Positions 32,470 to 33,183 of a stretch of 33,183 bases of DNA are shown here, one piece after another; the stretch's first letter is position 1; the number at the start of each line of letters is the position of its first letter. The DNA is taken from assembly GCA_020722015.1 (NCBI GenBank), contig DYLQ01000012.1, positions 3,367 through 36,549 of the forward strand. Reading direction: 5' to 3'. A model generated the notes under the pieces. It was not told the origin of the DNA and ran no database searches. It saw nothing but the letters and a program-made list of their open reading frames with translations. Origin of the DNA: Thermotoga sp. Its GTDB lineage: Bacteria; Thermotogota; Thermotogae; Mesoaciditogales; Mesoaciditogaceae. The translations under genes were made by a program, and so were the position numbers.

Positions 32470-32766
32470 ATGAGATACGCAATAGGGATTATAAATGCGA
32501 AAAACGGAGAAGTGAAAGTACAAGAAGAGGCTTATCGGGATGAAGCGTTAAAAGTCGCAGAAAAGGTCTCTAAGTGGTTTGATAGGCGGGATACATTCTT
32601 CAGCGGACAACCGATTTGGAACTACTGGAAAAAAATAGGAATACTCTGCAAGTTTGAGGCTCTTGTTTCTGGTAATTCCTGGAAGGAAACTGCGGTTGAA
32701 TCGGTTGCTGTATTTGAAGGAGGCGAAGGAACGGAACACGAGTTTTATATGGAACGAATTGAATAA
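32470..32766 (+). CDS. Hypothetical early protein, 98 aa
   Basis: The ATG at 32470 (MRYAIGIINAKNGEV) follows AAGGGAGGTGA; upstream in-frame codons to 32443 overlap the preceding gene and the ribosome site itself and are not used. Short alpha/beta protein: EALKVAEKVSKWFDRRDTFF, then a strand ILCKFEALVSGNSW. Function unknown. Confidence 0.65.
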   Translation: MRYAIGIINAKNGEVKVQEEAYRDEALKVAEKVSKWFDRRDTFFSGQPIWNYWKKIGILCKFEALVSGNSWKETAVESVAVFEGGEGTEHEFYMERIE

Positions 32767-32779
32767 AAGGAGGCGAAAA

Positions 32780-32971
32780 ATGGAATTTGAAATAGTACAA
32801 ATAAGCAGGGATAACTATCATCTTGAAATAAAATCAAATGATAGACGCACAGCGAGACTTAAAATATCCTTTTCTGACCTTATGGAATTAAATTCCGCAT
32901 TATCAGCAATGATAACGGATAGATATGTAACTGAGGAAAAGGAAAGGAGGGGAAATGCGAAAAAAGATTGA
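32780..32971 (+). CDS. Small hypothetical protein, 63 aa
   Basis: The ATG at 32780 has AAAAGGAGGCG 5 nt upstream; an open frame runs back to 32654 inside the previous gene and is not preferred. Sequence MEFEIVQISRDNYHLEIKSN, ISFSDLMELNSALSAMITDR and a basic tail (EERRGNAKKD type). Function unknown. Confidence 0.65.
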   Translation: MEFEIVQISRDNYHLEIKSNDRRTARLKISFSDLMELNSALSAMITDRYVTEEKERRGNAKKD

Positions 32972-33176
32972 TTGGGAAAAAGAATTCCAGATAACTGCAA
33001 TTTGCAGAGAAGACATGAGAGATTATTTTTCTGACGAAGAAATCGCTTCTCTTGACGATGCGGATATGAAACATATTGCAAATAAGATGTCAGATGCGTA
33101 TATGAATACATTTTGGCTGGATATGCAAATTATAGTTGAAGAAGCATTGAAATACAAAAAAATAGAAAGGGGGTGA
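32955..33176 (+). CDS. Small phage accessory protein, 73 aa
   Basis: AAAGGAGGGG upstream, start inside the preceding gene by 17 nt. The core ICREDMRDYFSDEEIASLDD, MKHIANKMSDAYMNTFW, LDMQIIVEEALKYK matches a small family common in phages and plasmids (DIxxxFxDEEI...LTDEDM..IA..M.D.Y). All helical; function unknown. A GGGGGTGA at 33169-33176 points to another gene just beyond the window. Confidence 0.7.
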   Translation: MRKKIDWEKEFQITAICREDMRDYFSDEEIASLDDADMKHIANKMSDAYMNTFWLDMQIIVEEALKYKKIERG

Positions 33177-33183
33177 GACGAGG

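Overview
The window is most of the genome of a tailed double-stranded DNA bacteriophage (or prophage) with siphovirus tail genes. It is AT-rich (roughly 38-40% GC by eye). Four phage genes carry Sec signal peptides, and two near-consensus sigma-70 promoters are visible, so the host is a bacterium, probably Gram-negative and perhaps an uncultured lineage. No tRNA, rRNA, integrase or CRISPR array was seen.

Layout. Genes from about 28.7 kb down to position 3 run leftward as one tightly packed late operon. In transcription order these are: small and large terminase; portal with a C-terminal zinc ribbon; a Dam methylase / nucleotidyltransferase-like / ATP-dependent ligase fusion; a LigD-phosphoesterase-like / XkdF-protease fusion; a Mu I-like protease-scaffold with a nested scaffold start; capsid cement; major capsid protein; gp36-type connector; gpG-type morphogenesis protein; tail terminator; tail tube; a small DUF5659-like protein; tail chaperones G and GT; tape measure; Dit; baseplate hub; another tail protein; four secreted proteins; an XhlA-type membrane protein and a GH24 endolysin; a tail fibre with five 48-residue repeats; a LamG-fold protein and a small zinc-finger protein. 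From 28.9 kb rightward, at least twelve small genes with strong Shine-Dalgarno sites run the other way and look like early or accessory genes.

How it works together. The head module resembles Mu-type heads (DUF935-like portal, I/Z-like protease-scaffold, cement, gp36, gpG) joined to a long flexible siphovirus tail (tape measure, Dit, hub). Unusually, DNA-end-processing domains (adenine methylase, ligase, 3'-phosphoesterase-like) sit between portal and scaffold, and one is fused to a prohead-protease domain. This suggests DNA-repair or modification enzymes that act during packaging or travel in the capsid. GATC sites are almost absent (5 found by eye against roughly 110 expected), which fits a history of restriction at that motif.

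Control signals. A perfect sigma-70 promoter (TTGACA-17-TATAAT) lies so close to the terminase ATG that the mRNA is predicted to be leaderless. A second promoter with the same geometry precedes the scaffold gene. The tail chaperone has a textbook -1 frameshift site (T TTT TTA, 7-nt spacer, GC-rich hairpin), and the gpG-like gene is interrupted by an A9 tract. Between 29.48 and 29.82 kb lie a G-quadruplex motif and a CTAG/GTACATG iteron region that may be an origin or control locus.
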